A DNA stretch of 64,000 nucleotides from Candidatus Kryptoniota bacterium (GTDB lineage Bacteria; Bacteroidota; Ignavibacteria; Kryptoniales; JAKASW01). The notes under the pieces are model-generated. The model saw nothing but the letters and a program-made list of their open reading frames with translations. It was not told where the DNA came from and made no database searches. Of this stretch, positions 18,907 through 29,200 are shown in pieces. The translations under genes and the position numbers were made by a program. Position 1 is the first letter of the stretch, and every line of letters starts with the position of its first letter. The stretch is taken from positions 62,001 to 126,000 of the forward strand of contig DATCTN010000016.1 of NCBI GenBank assembly GCA_036567965.1, read 5' to 3'.

Positions 18907-19953
18907 TCAGACGCATCCGCAGGATTTCCTCACCGCAAGTTCAGCATGCACGATGATACGTTTCCCTGGTTTGGACTTGCCTTCAATTTCTGAAATCAAA
19001 GTCTCGGCAGCGGTCTTGCCTATTTCGTAAGCCGGCTGACGAATTGTTGTCAGCGGGCTGAAGACAAGTTCCGCGCGAACGTCGTCTGTCATTCCCACGA
19101 TTGCGATATCCTGAGGTATCCTTAATTTATGTTCCTGGACTGCCTTCATCGCGCCAAAGGCGGCCGGATCGTTTACCGCGACGACCGCATCAGGCCTGCT
19201 TCTCACCGGCAACTGGAGCAGACTCTCCATCGCTTCATACCCGCCTTTTTCGTGGAAACCGGATTCGACAACAAGTTCCGGCCTGAACTTCAGGCCGTTG
19301 CGCTCGAGCGCCTTACGGTATCCGTTGAGTCTTCCTCTTCCGATAGAAACGCTCGACGGCCCGCCGAGATGCGCAATTGATTTGTAACCGTGCCCTATCA
19401 AGTGCTCCGTGAGCCTTATGGAGCATTCCTCATCGTCGATACTTACACAGCTTGCACCGATATTCTGAACAATCCTGTCGAAGAACACGATGGGTAGTCC
19501 TCGCCTTATCGCATCACGGTACACAGAGTGTCCCTTCACAGTCTGGGCCGTCGAGATGAGAAGACCGTCCACCCTCTTGGACTCGAGTGTGCTTATCGCA
19601 TCCTTTTCACGTGTCTCGTTTTCAGCGGAGTGAGCAAGTATCAAGTGGTATCCTGCAGAATAAGCCGCATCCTCGATTCCTCTTATGACTTCCGGGAAAA
19701 AGGAATGCGATATTTCAGGAACGACAACTCCCAAAGTTTCTGTTCTCCGAAGTGCAAGACTCCTGGCGATATGGTTCGGCGAATAACCGAACTTCTTCGC
19801 CGCTTTCAAAATCCGTTCGCGTGTTTTCTTGTCGACGTTCGGACGTTTGTTCAATGCTCTGGAGACGGTCATTGCCGAGACTCCCACTTGAGCAGCGATA
19901 GATTCCGCCGTCACCCGCCTCGTCGATCTTCCTCTTGTTCTTCTTTTCGCCAT
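18907..19953 (-). CDS. LacI-family transcriptional regulator
   Basis: DNA-binding repressor/activator with an N-terminal helix-turn-helix ('TAESIAAQVGVSAMTVSRAL'), the LacI hinge ('NHIARSLALRRTETLGVVV') and a periplasmic-binding-protein-like sugar-sensing domain to the end ('VRKSCGCV'). I place the start at the ATG at 19953 ('MAKRRT'), with AGGGG ~14 bp upstream. A longer frame from ATG 19992 adds 13 residues, but its start lies inside a conserved 26-bp motif (19982-20007) that looks like promoter DNA. It converges on the GH18 operon. Two LacI-type palindromes in the window (6548, 20306) are candidate targets, so it may control the second receptor operon and the GH2-galK unit. The effector sugar is unknown. 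Confidence 0.85.
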   Translation of the reverse strand: MAKRRTRGRSTRRVTAESIAAQVGVSAMTVSRALNKRPNVDKKTRERILKAAKKFGYSPNHIARSLALRRTETLGVVVPEISHSFFPEVIRGIEDAAYSAGYHLILAHSAENETREKDAISTLESKRVDGLLISTAQTVKGHSVYRDAIRRGLPIVFFDRIVQNIGASCVSIDDEECSIRLTEHLIGHGYKSIAHLGGPSSVSIGRGRLNGYRKALERNGLKFRPELVVESGFHEKGGYEAMESLLQLPVRSRPDAVVAVNDPAAFGAMKAVQEHKLRIPQDIAIVGMTDDVRAELVFSPLTTIRQPAYEIGKTAAETLISEIEGKSKPGKRIIVHAELAVRKSCGCV

Positions 19954-19981
19954 TTGTTTTCTGCTAGCCCCTTGCTGCTGA

Positions 19982-20007
19982 CGACTTATCATGTATGAAA
20001 GTTAACG
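19982..20007 (-). promoter_or_regulatory. Conserved 26-bp motif upstream of LacI gene
   Basis: Shares 22 of 26 positions with 35171-35196, which lies upstream of the minus-strand GH5-like gene. The shared core on the plus strand is ATGTATGAA, followed after two variable bases by TTAACG; CGACT lies at the left end. Read on the minus strand it gives GTTAAC near the -35 region and a GTCG block about 16 bp later, reminiscent of an ECF-sigma promoter. That assignment is inference. Confidence 0.5.
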
Positions 20008-20271
20008 CATCTTTGGCAAAAATCTTCTTTACGAAAATCGACTTCTTGATGAATCGTTGCCGGCGCGAGGGAAACAATTAGCCTGGCAAAAGCGGACCCG
20101 GACAACTCCCATATTCAACCTGAAGCGAGCAAGAAAATCATTCGAATCGATTACAAGAACGCTGCGTGCGGGCTGATCTGTTCTGAATGTCCGGGCAGAT
20201 TCAGTTTGTGCCGCTTGTTTCTCGCGAAGGGAAACACCGCTATTACGGGTCCTTGCGGGACTGAAATCCCC

Positions 20272-20319
20272 TTGAAATTGGCGAAATGGTGGGTTACATT
20301 TGAGTTGTTAGCGCTAACA
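20272..20319 (+). promoter_or_regulatory. Sigma70-like promoter with perfect LacI operator at its start site
   Basis: TTGAAA (20272-20277), 17-bp spacer, TACATT (20295-20300), then the perfect 14-bp palindrome TGTTAGCGCTAACA at 20306-20319, which would cover the transcription start. This is the textbook layout for LacI-type repression. It points toward the GH2-galK genes, but 528 bp of mostly decayed sequence separates it from the GH2 start, so the gene first served by it may have been lost. Confidence 0.72.
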
Positions 20320-20635
20320 TTTCGTGGCCTCGATCCGGTGTGTCGCAGCGCGATACCGAAGATGCACGCCTTGGAATACGGTTGGTGATGAGACTGCCTC
20401 GCAAACTTGCCGGGAAAAAAGTCGCGACGATCCGGGAGGTCGCCTCTGGACCGACCGAGGGCATAAGTGCTTAGTATGGATTCCAAATCGAAAGTGTTTT
20501 GGACAAAATCAGTTGATGAAGTGCGTTGATTCGGCCCGGGAAAATGCTGCCCTCTTTGATTCCGGCAGACACGCGCTCAGTTCTAAGGCGGCAGTCGGAT
20601 TTCAGCCGACAGAAATGAGCGTAAAGTGGAATGCA

Positions 20636-20799
20636 GTTTCCGGACTTTCACTCTACCCTAATCATCTGAATCCGTCTAACCCCTCAATGATAACCCAATT
20701 CGCGCTGGGGCTTACTGCAAATGCCATTATCGAAATCTACAACATCGTGGGCAAGGGCTTCACTGTAATTCCGGCCAGCCCATGACGCTTCTGAAATAA
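20636..20799 (+). pseudogene. Decayed T9SS sorting-domain remnant
   Basis: Conceptual translation gives 'GLSLYPNHLNPSNPSMITQF', then 'ANAIIEIYNIVGKGF', which is a damaged copy of the sorting-domain core 'YPNPFNPS...YNILG'. The frame then breaks, and a different frame supplies 'TLLK' and a stop at 20797-20799, like the usual 'KMLLLK' end. No matching N-terminal gene survives upstream. It is probably the tail of a deleted secreted enzyme between the LacI-controlled promoter and the GH2 gene. Confidence 0.65.
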
Positions 20800-20847
20800 A
20801 TAGTTGGGATCGCAACTGTTAATAGTTGAAATGAAAGGAGCAAGAAA

Positions 20848-23334
20848 TTGAAACCGTTTCTATTCTTTGCGGCTCTTCTTTTTGTGGCATCATCAAGTGC
20901 GTTTTGCGCCCGGCAAGATCGTGGACAAGATTACAATCTCACCGCGAGGACGCCGCGCGAAAAACTCCTTCTCGATCCCGGATGGAAGTTTCATCTCGGC
21001 AATGCTGCCGATCTTGAAAAAGATTTCGGATTCGGGATGACTGCTACTTTTTCTAAAGCAGGATGGGCAAGTGGTCCGGCAAGACCGGAGTTTAGCGACT
21101 CGACCTGGCGCACTGTGGATCTTCCGCATGACTGGGCAGTGGAGATTCCCATCGTATATATGGATGACGACAATCTAAACAGTCACGGCTACAAGCCCGT
21201 CGGAAGACGGTTTCCTGAAACCTCTATAGGATGGTACAGGCGTTCAATATCTATCCCGAAGTCCGATTCGGGTAATCGAGTCCTGATCAAATTCGACGGC
21301 GTCTTCCGCGACTGTATGGTATGGCTGAACGGCTTCTACCTCGGAAGAAATGAAAGCGGATACGGGGAGTTTAACTTCGATGTGACCGATTATGTGGAAT
21401 TCGGGGAAAAGAATGTCCTGGTCGTTCGCGTCGATGCAACAGAAGCCGAAGGTTGGTTCTATGAGGGCGCTGGAATTTATCGTCACGTTTGGCTGATCGA
21501 ATATTCACCCCTGCATATCCCGCTATACGGCACATACGCAGTTTCGGATGTCCGTGAAAATGTCGCCAACTTTAAGATCAATACCGAGGTAGCTAACCAG
21601 ACCGGAGCGGCGGCTCGAGTTCGCCTGGTTTCCGTCCTATTGGATTCAAAGGGCAACCAGGTCGGGTCGAACTCATCGGCTCCGTCGATTGTCGAAGCAT
21701 ACGCAAAGAAAACTGTTGACCAGCAGATCAAGATTCCCAATCCCCATCTGTGGTCACTTGAGGATCCTTACTTGTATAAACTGGTACAGCTGGTTGAATC
21801 AGACGGGAAAGTGGCCGATCGGACGGAGACATCTGTGGGAATTCGCACGGTGAGATTCGATAAGGACAACGGTTTTTTTCTAAACGGCAAGCACGTGGAA
21901 ATACAGGGAGTCTGCTGCCACCAGGATCATGCAGGTGTAGGTTCTGCACTCCCCGACGGTCTGCAGATTTTCAGGATAAAGAAACTCAAAGAGATGGGGG
22001 TGAACGCATACCGGACAAGTCACAACCCACCGACGCCCGAATTGCTTGATGCCTGCGATAGTCTTGGTATGCTGGTCCTCGACGAGAACAGGCTCCTGGG
22101 AAGCACACCGATCGAAACAGACCAGCTGAAGTGTCTAATCCTTCGCGACAGGAACCATCCATCCGTCATCGCGTGGTCAATCGGTAATGAAGAGTGGAGA
22201 GTCGAGAGTTATCCGATCGGCGCTTTGATTGCCCGGACTATGAAGCGGGTGCAGGAAAAGTACGATCCGTCGAGGGTCTGCACATTCGCAGCAGATAACG
22301 GGCCGGACTATATCGGGGTGAACAGCGTCGTTGACGTCCGTGGCGTCAATTATATCGAGAGGTGGCTCGAGGGAATCGACAGGTACCATCGCGAGCACCC
22401 CGATCAGCCGATGTGGGGAAGCGAGGAGTCGAGTGCTTATACCACGCGCGGAGTCTACCGGACCGACACGGTAAATGGTTACGTAAGCGATTACGACGTC
22501 AATTTCCCGTACTGGGGAGGGCTTGCTGAGAAGTGGTGGAACATTTACAAGGCGCGCCCGTGGCTTGCGGGTGGATTTGTCTGGACCGGCTTCGACTATC
22601 GCGGGGAACCGACCCCCTATGGATGGCCGGATATTAATTCGAACTTTGGAATCCTGGACATGTGCGGGTTTCCGAAGAACGCATTTTACTACTACGAATC
22701 GCAATGGACGGACAAAGACGTGCTCCATATTTTCCCGCATTGGAACTGGGCTGGAAAGGAAGGCAAGCCGATCGATGTCTGGTGTTACAGCAACTGCGAC
22801 AGCGTCGAGCTCTTCTTGAATGGCGCAAGTCTCGGAAGAAAGATAATGCCGCCGGGACTTCATCTCGACTGGAGCGTTCTGTATTCGCCGGGGACTCTCG
22901 AAGCTTTTGCATGGAGAAATGGACGGACGTTGACGACAAAACTCGAGACAACCGGTGCACCCGTCGCGATTCGGCTCACACCTGACAGGTCCTCGATCCG
23001 GGCCGACGGTGAAGACGTGTCAGTAGTTACTGTCACCTTGGTTGATTCACTCGGCCGGGAAGTTCCGGACGCGGATAACCTGGTACACTTTGAATCTACA
23101 GGTGCGGGCCAGATCATTGGAGTCGGAAACGGTAACCCGAGCAGTCATGAAGCCGACAAATATCTGGATGGCGGGTATCAACGGAGGCTATTTAGCGGAA
23201 AATGCGAAGTTATTCTTGAATCGACGCGCAATCCGGGGACGATCTTGCTCAAGGCAACCGGAGATGGAATTCGCGCGGCCGCGATCAACGTGAACACGTT
23301 GTCGGCCCCGCTCGAGCCTGTCGCTGCGGAATGA
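20848..23334 (+). CDS. GH2 beta-galactosidase-type glycosidase (secreted)
   Basis: An 828-residue GH2 enzyme: signal peptide (residues 1-20, ending 'SSSAFCA'), sugar-binding jelly-roll ('WRTVDLPHDWAVE', 'WYRRSISIP'), Ig-like domain, TIM barrel ('EIQGVCCHQDHAG', 'NAYRTSHNPPTPELLDACD') and C-terminal Ig-like modules. The acid/base is E448 in 'SIGNEEW' and the likely nucleophile E526 in 'WGSEESSAY'. The start is TTG at 20848 after AAAGGAG. The layout fits the Bacteroidota beta-galactosidase branch; beta-mannosidase or beta-glucuronidase activity is less likely. The galactokinase 48 bp downstream supports galactose release, for example from xyloglucan or galactomannan side chains. Confidence 0.85.
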   Translation: MKPFLFFAALLFVASSSAFCARQDRGQDYNLTARTPREKLLLDPGWKFHLGNAADLEKDFGFGMTATFSKAGWASGPARPEFSDSTWRTVDLPHDWAVEIPIVYMDDDNLNSHGYKPVGRRFPETSIGWYRRSISIPKSDSGNRVLIKFDGVFRDCMVWLNGFYLGRNESGYGEFNFDVTDYVEFGEKNVLVVRVDATEAEGWFYEGAGIYRHVWLIEYSPLHIPLYGTYAVSDVRENVANFKINTEVANQTGAAARVRLVSVLLDSKGNQVGSNSSAPSIVEAYAKKTVDQQIKIPNPHLWSLEDPYLYKLVQLVESDGKVADRTETSVGIRTVRFDKDNGFFLNGKHVEIQGVCCHQDHAGVGSALPDGLQIFRIKKLKEMGVNAYRTSHNPPTPELLDACDSLGMLVLDENRLLGSTPIETDQLKCLILRDRNHPSVIAWSIGNEEWRVESYPIGALIARTMKRVQEKYDPSRVCTFAADNGPDYIGVNSVVDVRGVNYIERWLEGIDRYHREHPDQPMWGSEESSAYTTRGVYRTDTVNGYVSDYDVNFPYWGGLAEKWWNIYKARPWLAGGFVWTGFDYRGEPTPYGWPDINSNFGILDMCGFPKNAFYYYESQWTDKDVLHIFPHWNWAGKEGKPIDVWCYSNCDSVELFLNGASLGRKIMPPGLHLDWSVLYSPGTLEAFAWRNGRTLTTKLETTGAPVAIRLTPDRSSIRADGEDVSVVTVTLVDSLGREVPDADNLVHFESTGAGQIIGVGNGNPSSHEADKYLDGGYQRRLFSGKCEVILESTRNPGTILLKATGDGIRAAAINVNTLSAPLEPVAAE

Positions 23335-23382
23335 CGATTTGAGATTCAATTGTCGGAAACGATTTGCTGGAGTTATGAATAA

Positions 23383-24558
23383 ATGAAATCAGAATTAAGT
23401 CATGCCGGGAGAGTCGGTAGGGAATTAAAAAGATCTTTCGGTGAAAATGACGAAATGATTATTGTCAGATCCCCGGGAAGAATCAATCTCATCGGGGAGC
23501 ACACAGATTATAATGAGGGGTTCGTGCTCCCCTCGGCGATCGATCGGGCGATCTACCTCGCACTTGCGCCGGGGAGAAATCATGAAACGAGAATCAAGTC
23601 GCTGAACTTTGACGAGGTGATCAGCTTCGATGTCTCGCGCCCGGTCAGGATGAACCGGAGTTGGGCCAATTACCTCGTGGGAATTGTCGACCAGATCGCT
23701 AAAGCCGGAAAGCAGCTCTCTGGGTTCGACTGCGTGTTCACCGGCGATATCCCGATCGGCGCAGGAATGTCGTCCTCTGCAGCAATAGAAGCTGGACTTG
23801 CATTCGCGCTCAACACACTCTTCGATTTAAAAATTGATCTTGTGAAGCTGGCAAGGCTTGCCCAGCGCGCGGAAAATGAATTTGTCGGCGTCAGATGCGG
23901 CATAATGGATCAGTTCGCGAATCTGATGAGCAAAGGAGATTCGGCCATTCAACTAGATTGCAGGAGTCTCGAGTACAGGTATATCCCGTTCTCCCGGGAC
24001 AATCTAAAGTTTGTCTTATGCGATACCGGAGTGAAGCACGATCTCGCCTCATCCGAATACAATGTACGACGGCTCCAATGTGAGTCGGGCGTTGAAAAAA
24101 TTCGCTCTCACGTTCCGGCAGTTCACAGCCTTCGCGATGTGAACATTGCAATGCTCGAGGAATTTAAGTCTGAAATGGACGAGACCGTCTATAAGAGATG
24201 CAGTTTCGTACTCGAAGAGAACGCCCGCCTCCAAGCTGCTTGCACATTTCCGCAAAACGGGGACTTCGTCCGCTTCGGCGAACAGCTTTACAAATCCCAT
24301 GAAGGGCTGCGCGACAAATACGAGGTTACATGCAGGGAGCTCGACATCCTGGTCGAAGCGGCTTCCGAAATAAGCGGCGTGCTCGGAGCACGCATGATGG
24401 GCGGAGGATTCGGAGGCTGCACGCTGAATCTCGTCGTCGAAAGTTCAGTTCGGGAATTCGAATCGAGAATAAGTGAGGAGTATCTTAAGGACACAGGAAT
24501 AAATCTGAGGATGTTCGAGTGCAATCTCGTGCCGGGCACGAGTATCGTGCACGATTGA
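23383..24558 (+). CDS. galK: Galactokinase
   Basis: Cytoplasmic GHMP-family kinase making galactose-1-phosphate (Leloir pathway). The 391 residues contain all signature motifs: the galactokinase block 'SPGRINLIGEHTDYNEGF', the ATP loop 'PIGAGMSSSAAIEAGL', 'GVRCGIMDQFANL' with the catalytic Asp, and 'GARMMGGGFGGC'. Length is normal for GalK. It follows the GH2 gene by 48 bp and is probably co-transcribed, so galactose freed outside the cytoplasm would be phosphorylated after import. No galT or galE is visible here. Confidence 0.93.
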   Translation: MKSELSHAGRVGRELKRSFGENDEMIIVRSPGRINLIGEHTDYNEGFVLPSAIDRAIYLALAPGRNHETRIKSLNFDEVISFDVSRPVRMNRSWANYLVGIVDQIAKAGKQLSGFDCVFTGDIPIGAGMSSSAAIEAGLAFALNTLFDLKIDLVKLARLAQRAENEFVGVRCGIMDQFANLMSKGDSAIQLDCRSLEYRYIPFSRDNLKFVLCDTGVKHDLASSEYNVRRLQCESGVEKIRSHVPAVHSLRDVNIAMLEEFKSEMDETVYKRCSFVLEENARLQAACTFPQNGDFVRFGEQLYKSHEGLRDKYEVTCRELDILVEAASEISGVLGARMMGGGFGGCTLNLVVESSVREFESRISEEYLKDTGINLRMFECNLVPGTSIVHD

Positions 24559-24701
24559 GATCGCCGCCTCTTCGGATCAACTCGTGAGATCTTGCGGGCT
24601 GTCGGGCACGTCGGTGAATGCGGCGCGTTGTTCTTGCTTGAACCGGTGAACGGTCGGCGATAAAATACACATTTTCCCCTTTATGATGAACCTCTGTGCA
24701 A

Positions 24702-25991
24702 TCAGAGTGGAAGCGGAACATTCCTCTTGGATTTGAACCACTCGTAGAGGAACACGCCGACTACCGGGATGTATTCCAGTATGAGGACCGGGATGTACTC
24801 TTTCCAAACACCGGTCAGTTGGTAGTTGACTACAGTAATTGAAGTGAGACTCACCAGCGACACGAAAAGGATTCCGCTCCATCGTGGCACGATCGGAATC
24901 AAGACTGCAAGCCACATTAAGTACCACGGATGAACGACGGGTGAAAAGATGAGAAGTGTAAAAATTGACAAATAGATCTTTGTCATCAAATCCTTCCTGC
25001 TGAAAACAATCGCTGCGTACGGGATCAGGAACAGGATCCCGCATATCAGTCTTGTCCGCTGGTTATCGCGAATGAACCTGTCGAGTATATCGAAAACGAT
25101 CCCGTTGAAAGTCCAATTCTCCGCGAATGTTGTCAGGGCCTGAAAAGGACTTCCGGAAAACACAAAGGGAAGGTATATGCCGATACATACAAGCACAGGT
25201 ATTAAGATTGTCTTCACCTTTTGCGCAAAGCCCCTTTCCTCGAGAAAGAAGATCGGTATTACGATTAGCGCCAGAGGTTTGACGCAAATGGATAGTGCGA
25301 GGAAGAAATAGCTCGCATTCTTTTTTCCATCCATGAAGAAATATATCGAGAAGATGAGAAGGGCCGTTCCGAATCCGTCGATATGACCGTCGACAAGTAT
25401 CTCGTAAAGCGGAAGGGGACACAACGTGAACAGAAAAACATTGGACCAAGTTGTTTTCAACTTCCCGATGATGAGCAGTAGTCCAATGATCGTCGCCAGG
25501 TGAGAGATGAGAAGGAGAGTCTTGAGGCCGACAAGACTATCTCCGCCAATCTTATATGCAAGGTAGAAAAAGATTTCGCCTGCTGGCGGGTATACTGTCT
25601 TCATGTCCGGAAAATTTATCCTGGAGGGGAGTGTGGCTGTACGCAGAGCGCTCAACGCAACATCGGACGGAGCATACCCGTATGGATTCATTCCGTTTGC
25701 CATCACTTTGCCGTCCCAGATATATCGGTAGTAATCGTCCGATCCGACTGGATGTGCGAAGGTCATCGCGACCGCAAATGCAGCGGAAGCGGCTATGATA
25801 ATTTTCGTGACTTGTTCGCCGTACCCGTTGCCTGAAAGTAAAACACGGAGCAAAATGAAAAGGATCGACGCCGAGATGAACGAAACTGCGTATGCGAGGA
25901 TATGACTGCCTTTTATTAGAAAGAATGCCGCGTAAGCTGAAGCAAAAGCAATCAGAAGAACGACAATCAGGATTTCCGCGCGCTTTTTCAT
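24702..25991 (-). CDS. Polytopic GT-C membrane glycosyltransferase (GT87/DUF2029-like)
   Basis: A 429-residue membrane protein with about 10-12 hydrophobic segments. A loop after the third segment has an acidic motif, 'GSDDYYRYIWDGKVM' followed by 'NGMNPYGYAP', typical of GT-C enzymes that use polyprenyl-phosphate sugars and resembling the GT87/DUF2029 mannosyltransferase group. It would act at the inner membrane on the periplasmic side. The start is ATG 25991; I see no clear ribosome site. The gene converges with galK and shows no functional link to glycan breakdown; it may be housekeeping envelope synthesis. Confidence 0.65.
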   Translation of the reverse strand: MKKRAEILIVVLLIAFASAYAAFFLIKGSHILAYAVSFISASILFILLRVLLSGNGYGEQVTKIIIAASAAFAVAMTFAHPVGSDDYYRYIWDGKVMANGMNPYGYAPSDVALSALRTATLPSRINFPDMKTVYPPAGEIFFYLAYKIGGDSLVGLKTLLLISHLATIIGLLLIIGKLKTTWSNVFLFTLCPLPLYEILVDGHIDGFGTALLIFSIYFFMDGKKNASYFFLALSICVKPLALIVIPIFFLEERGFAQKVKTILIPVLVCIGIYLPFVFSGSPFQALTTFAENWTFNGIVFDILDRFIRDNQRTRLICGILFLIPYAAIVFSRKDLMTKIYLSIFTLLIFSPVVHPWYLMWLAVLIPIVPRWSGILFVSLVSLTSITVVNYQLTGVWKEYIPVLILEYIPVVGVFLYEWFKSKRNVPLPL

Positions 25992-26000
25992 TTAGACTTA

Positions 26001-26026
26001 GTCTTAGTGTGCGATGAAAGTTAATG
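26001..26026 (-). promoter_or_regulatory. Partial copy of the LacI-upstream motif before the GT-C gene
   Basis: The right half ATGAAAGTTAA (26014-26024) matches the motif at 19982-20007, while the left half is diverged. It lies 10 bp upstream of the minus-strand start at 25991. It may be a promoter element; support is weak with half the motif missing. Confidence 0.3.
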
Positions 26027-26291
26027 CAGCAGTTCATGGCCCTCAAGCTTGTGGCTTGCCCCTCCTCACCGCCTTAATTTCGAGCCCGAAACGGCATTCC
26101 ATGACAGGTAAAGATTTTCACGCGTATGACGAAGTATTAGGATAGGGCGAGAAGTGTGAGATGCATGCCGTCCGGATTTCACCAGCAATGCTTTTTCCGA
26201 ACCTCTTCGTTAACTTATCATCCATAGCCGGGTCATAATTGTCGGGACCTGCGGTTGAAAATTCAAATTTGTTTGCGGTGATGTATTAATC

Positions 26292-29200
26292 ATGCGCTAT
26301 TCAACGGAGCAGCCTATGCATAAGAAACCGGACGATTCTGTTCTGAAAAACGCCAGAGAGATTACCTACTCTACCCTGGCGGACGAGAAACTTTCCAGAG
26401 GACGACTCGATTACATAAGTCCGAATGTCGAAGCACTCCTCGGCTACAAGCCGGGCGACTTCTCAGCTAATCGGAATCTCTGGTCGTCAATAATCCATCG
26501 GGAGGATATCGCGAAAGTCGAAGCGCAGTCGAAGAAATATTCCGGCAACATCTCTATTAAGCTCGAATACCGTGTGCGTCACAGGAGAACTGGCAAGTAC
26601 CGAACTGTCGAAGATGTGATCAATCCGCGATTAGATAGAAAAGGGAAACGTATAGGTGTTGTAGGATCGATTATCGATATTACGGACCGCGAGGCAATGA
26701 AGCCTCGTCGTCGACGGGAACGGTTCATGGACAACGAATTCTGGCTCAATGAATCGCAACGTGTGGCGAAGGTCGGCTCATACGTGTACGATTTTTCCAC
26801 GGGAGAGTGGTCGGGATCGCCGACCCTCGACGGAATACTCGGCCTGGACAGATCCTTCAGGAAAGATGTGGAGAGCTGGCTGCAACTGATTCACCCTGAA
26901 GACAGAAAGTCAGTTTACACTCAAGTCAGGAAGGCATATTCGTCAAGCACCAAGTCGAGTGTCGAGTTCAGAATTGTCCGGTGGAAAGATAAGAAGATAC
27001 GCTGGATCTGGGGAACAGGGGAGATCTTGAGAGATTCAAGAGGACGACCGGTTAAAATGTTCGGAACTGTTCAGGACATAACTGAAAGGAAAAAAGCGGA
27101 AGACGCTCTCCAGCAGAACGAGATACTCTTTCATAACTCGTTCGAGCAGTCCGCCGGTGGAATGGCACTTGTCGGGATCGATGGAAAGTTCCGGCTGGTG
27201 AACAATAGATTTGCCGAGATGCTTGGCTTCTCGAAGGAGGAGCTGCTAAGGAAGACCATTGTTAGCGTCGCGCATCCGGAAGAACGAGAGCAAGCGAAAA
27301 AATCTATCCCTGCGATACTCGCAAGCGGGGTGAAGAATCAAATCATCGAGAAGAGATTAATCAGGAAGGACGGAAGCATAATCTGGGCGAGTATTTCCGT
27401 CGCGCTCATCCAGGACCTGGAGGGGAAACCGGAATATCTGGTGGCGAATTTCCAGGACATGACCGAGCGAAACAAGTTCGAGGAGACTCTCCGAAACGAG
27501 CGAATAATCCTCAGGACACTCATCGATAGTTTGCCGAGCGCAGTGTACGTCAAAGATAGAGAATGCCGGGCGAGAGTAGTAAATCTTGCTGCCGTGAGAA
27601 ATGGCGGAATGAAATCGGAATCGGAAATCATCGGCAAGACGGACTTCGACTTCTTCCCGAGAGAAATCGCGGAAGGTTTCTTCGCCGACGACCAGAAGGT
27701 GATAAAAGAAGGAAAACCGGTGCTCGACAGAGAGGAATATTTTTTCGATAACGAGGGCAAGAAACACTGGCAGCTTACGTCGAAGGTTCCGCTCTGCGAT
27801 GAGACAGGGAAAGTCGTAGGTTTGGTTGGTGTCGGCACCGACATAACGGAAAGAAAACTTGAGGAGGAGCAACACCAGCGGGAGCGCATTCTCCTCAGAA
27901 CGCTGGTCGATAATCTTCCCAACGCCGTGTTCGTGAAAGACAAAGAGTACAGGAAGGTCATCGCGAATCCTGCCCACATTCGACGTGTGGGATTGTCCAC
28001 CGGACACGACATAACTTCGGAAAGCGAAATCCTGGGGAAAACTGATTTCGAAGTCTATCCAAAACATCTGGCTGAGGAATTCTTTATTGACGATCAGAAA
28101 GTCATACGAGACGGCCAATCGGTCATCAACCGCGAACAATTCGGTGTCGATCCGAGCGGCTATAAACGATGGGAGTTGATTTCTAAACTCCCACTGAGAG
28201 ATGAGAAAGGTGAAATCATCGGGCTGGTGGGAATCACCTCCGAAATTACAAAGCAGAAGAGCGTAGAGGAAGCGCTCGAGCGTGAGCGGATTCTGTTGAA
28301 AACACTCATCGACAATCTTCCAAGCGCAATCTTCGCAAAGGACCGGGAATACAGGAAAATAATCGTTAACCCTGCACATGTGAAGCGAGTCGGCCTGAGC
28401 GTCGGACCCAAAGCAGAAGCTGAAATCCTTGGCAAGACAGATTTTGATATATATCCGATAGATCTGGCCGAAGGGTATTTCAATGAAGACCTGGAGATCG
28501 TCGAAGAAGGCCGACAGGTGCTTAATCGCGAAAGCCTGAACATCGACAAGAACGGTGAACGACACTGGGATCTGATCTCGAAAATCCCATTCCGTAACAG
28601 TGAAGGGAAGATAGCAGGGATGGTCGGGATCACGACAGACATAACTTCTCTGAAGGCAGCGGAGGAATCTCTCCTTCGTGAACGAACTCTGCTGAGAACA
28701 CTTATCGACAACCTCCCCAGCGCTGTTTTCGTCAAAGACCGATCATATCGAAAAACGGTCGTGAACCCTGTTCATGTCAAAGACGTAAGAGCGCATCTCG
28801 AAAGCATCGGAGTCGAATCGTCGATAGATATTGTCGGGAAAACCGACTTTGATGTCTACCCGGCTGAACTGGCAGAGAAATTTATGATTGACGACAGGAT
28901 GGTCCTGGAAGAAGGCGTCCCGGTGGTAAACAAGGAAGAGACCGCCTTCGACAGCCGCGGCGAGCAAAATTGGACCCTCGTTTCCAAAATTCCATTGAGA
29001 GACGATCAAGGCAACATTTCCGGACTGCTCGGAATTACAACGGACATCACCGCGTTCAAGCGGGCGCAGGAATCCCAGCAGCGCGAGCGCACGCTGATGA
29101 GAACACTTATCGATCATTTACCTAATGCGATCTTTGCGAAAGATAAAAACCTGCGCAAGATTCTTGTGAATCCTGCTCATGTGAAACGGATGGCCGCGCA

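Noticed and set aside
20324-20785. A 153-residue gene upstream of GH2
   Set aside because: Only its last ~55 residues resemble anything (a damaged T9SS domain), the rest is arbitrary sequence over the operator region, and the tail is frame-shifted.
28160-28735. Long minus-strand frames inside the giant kinase gene
   Set aside because: They are shadows of the repeated PAS coding sequence, which also makes the antisense translations repeat.
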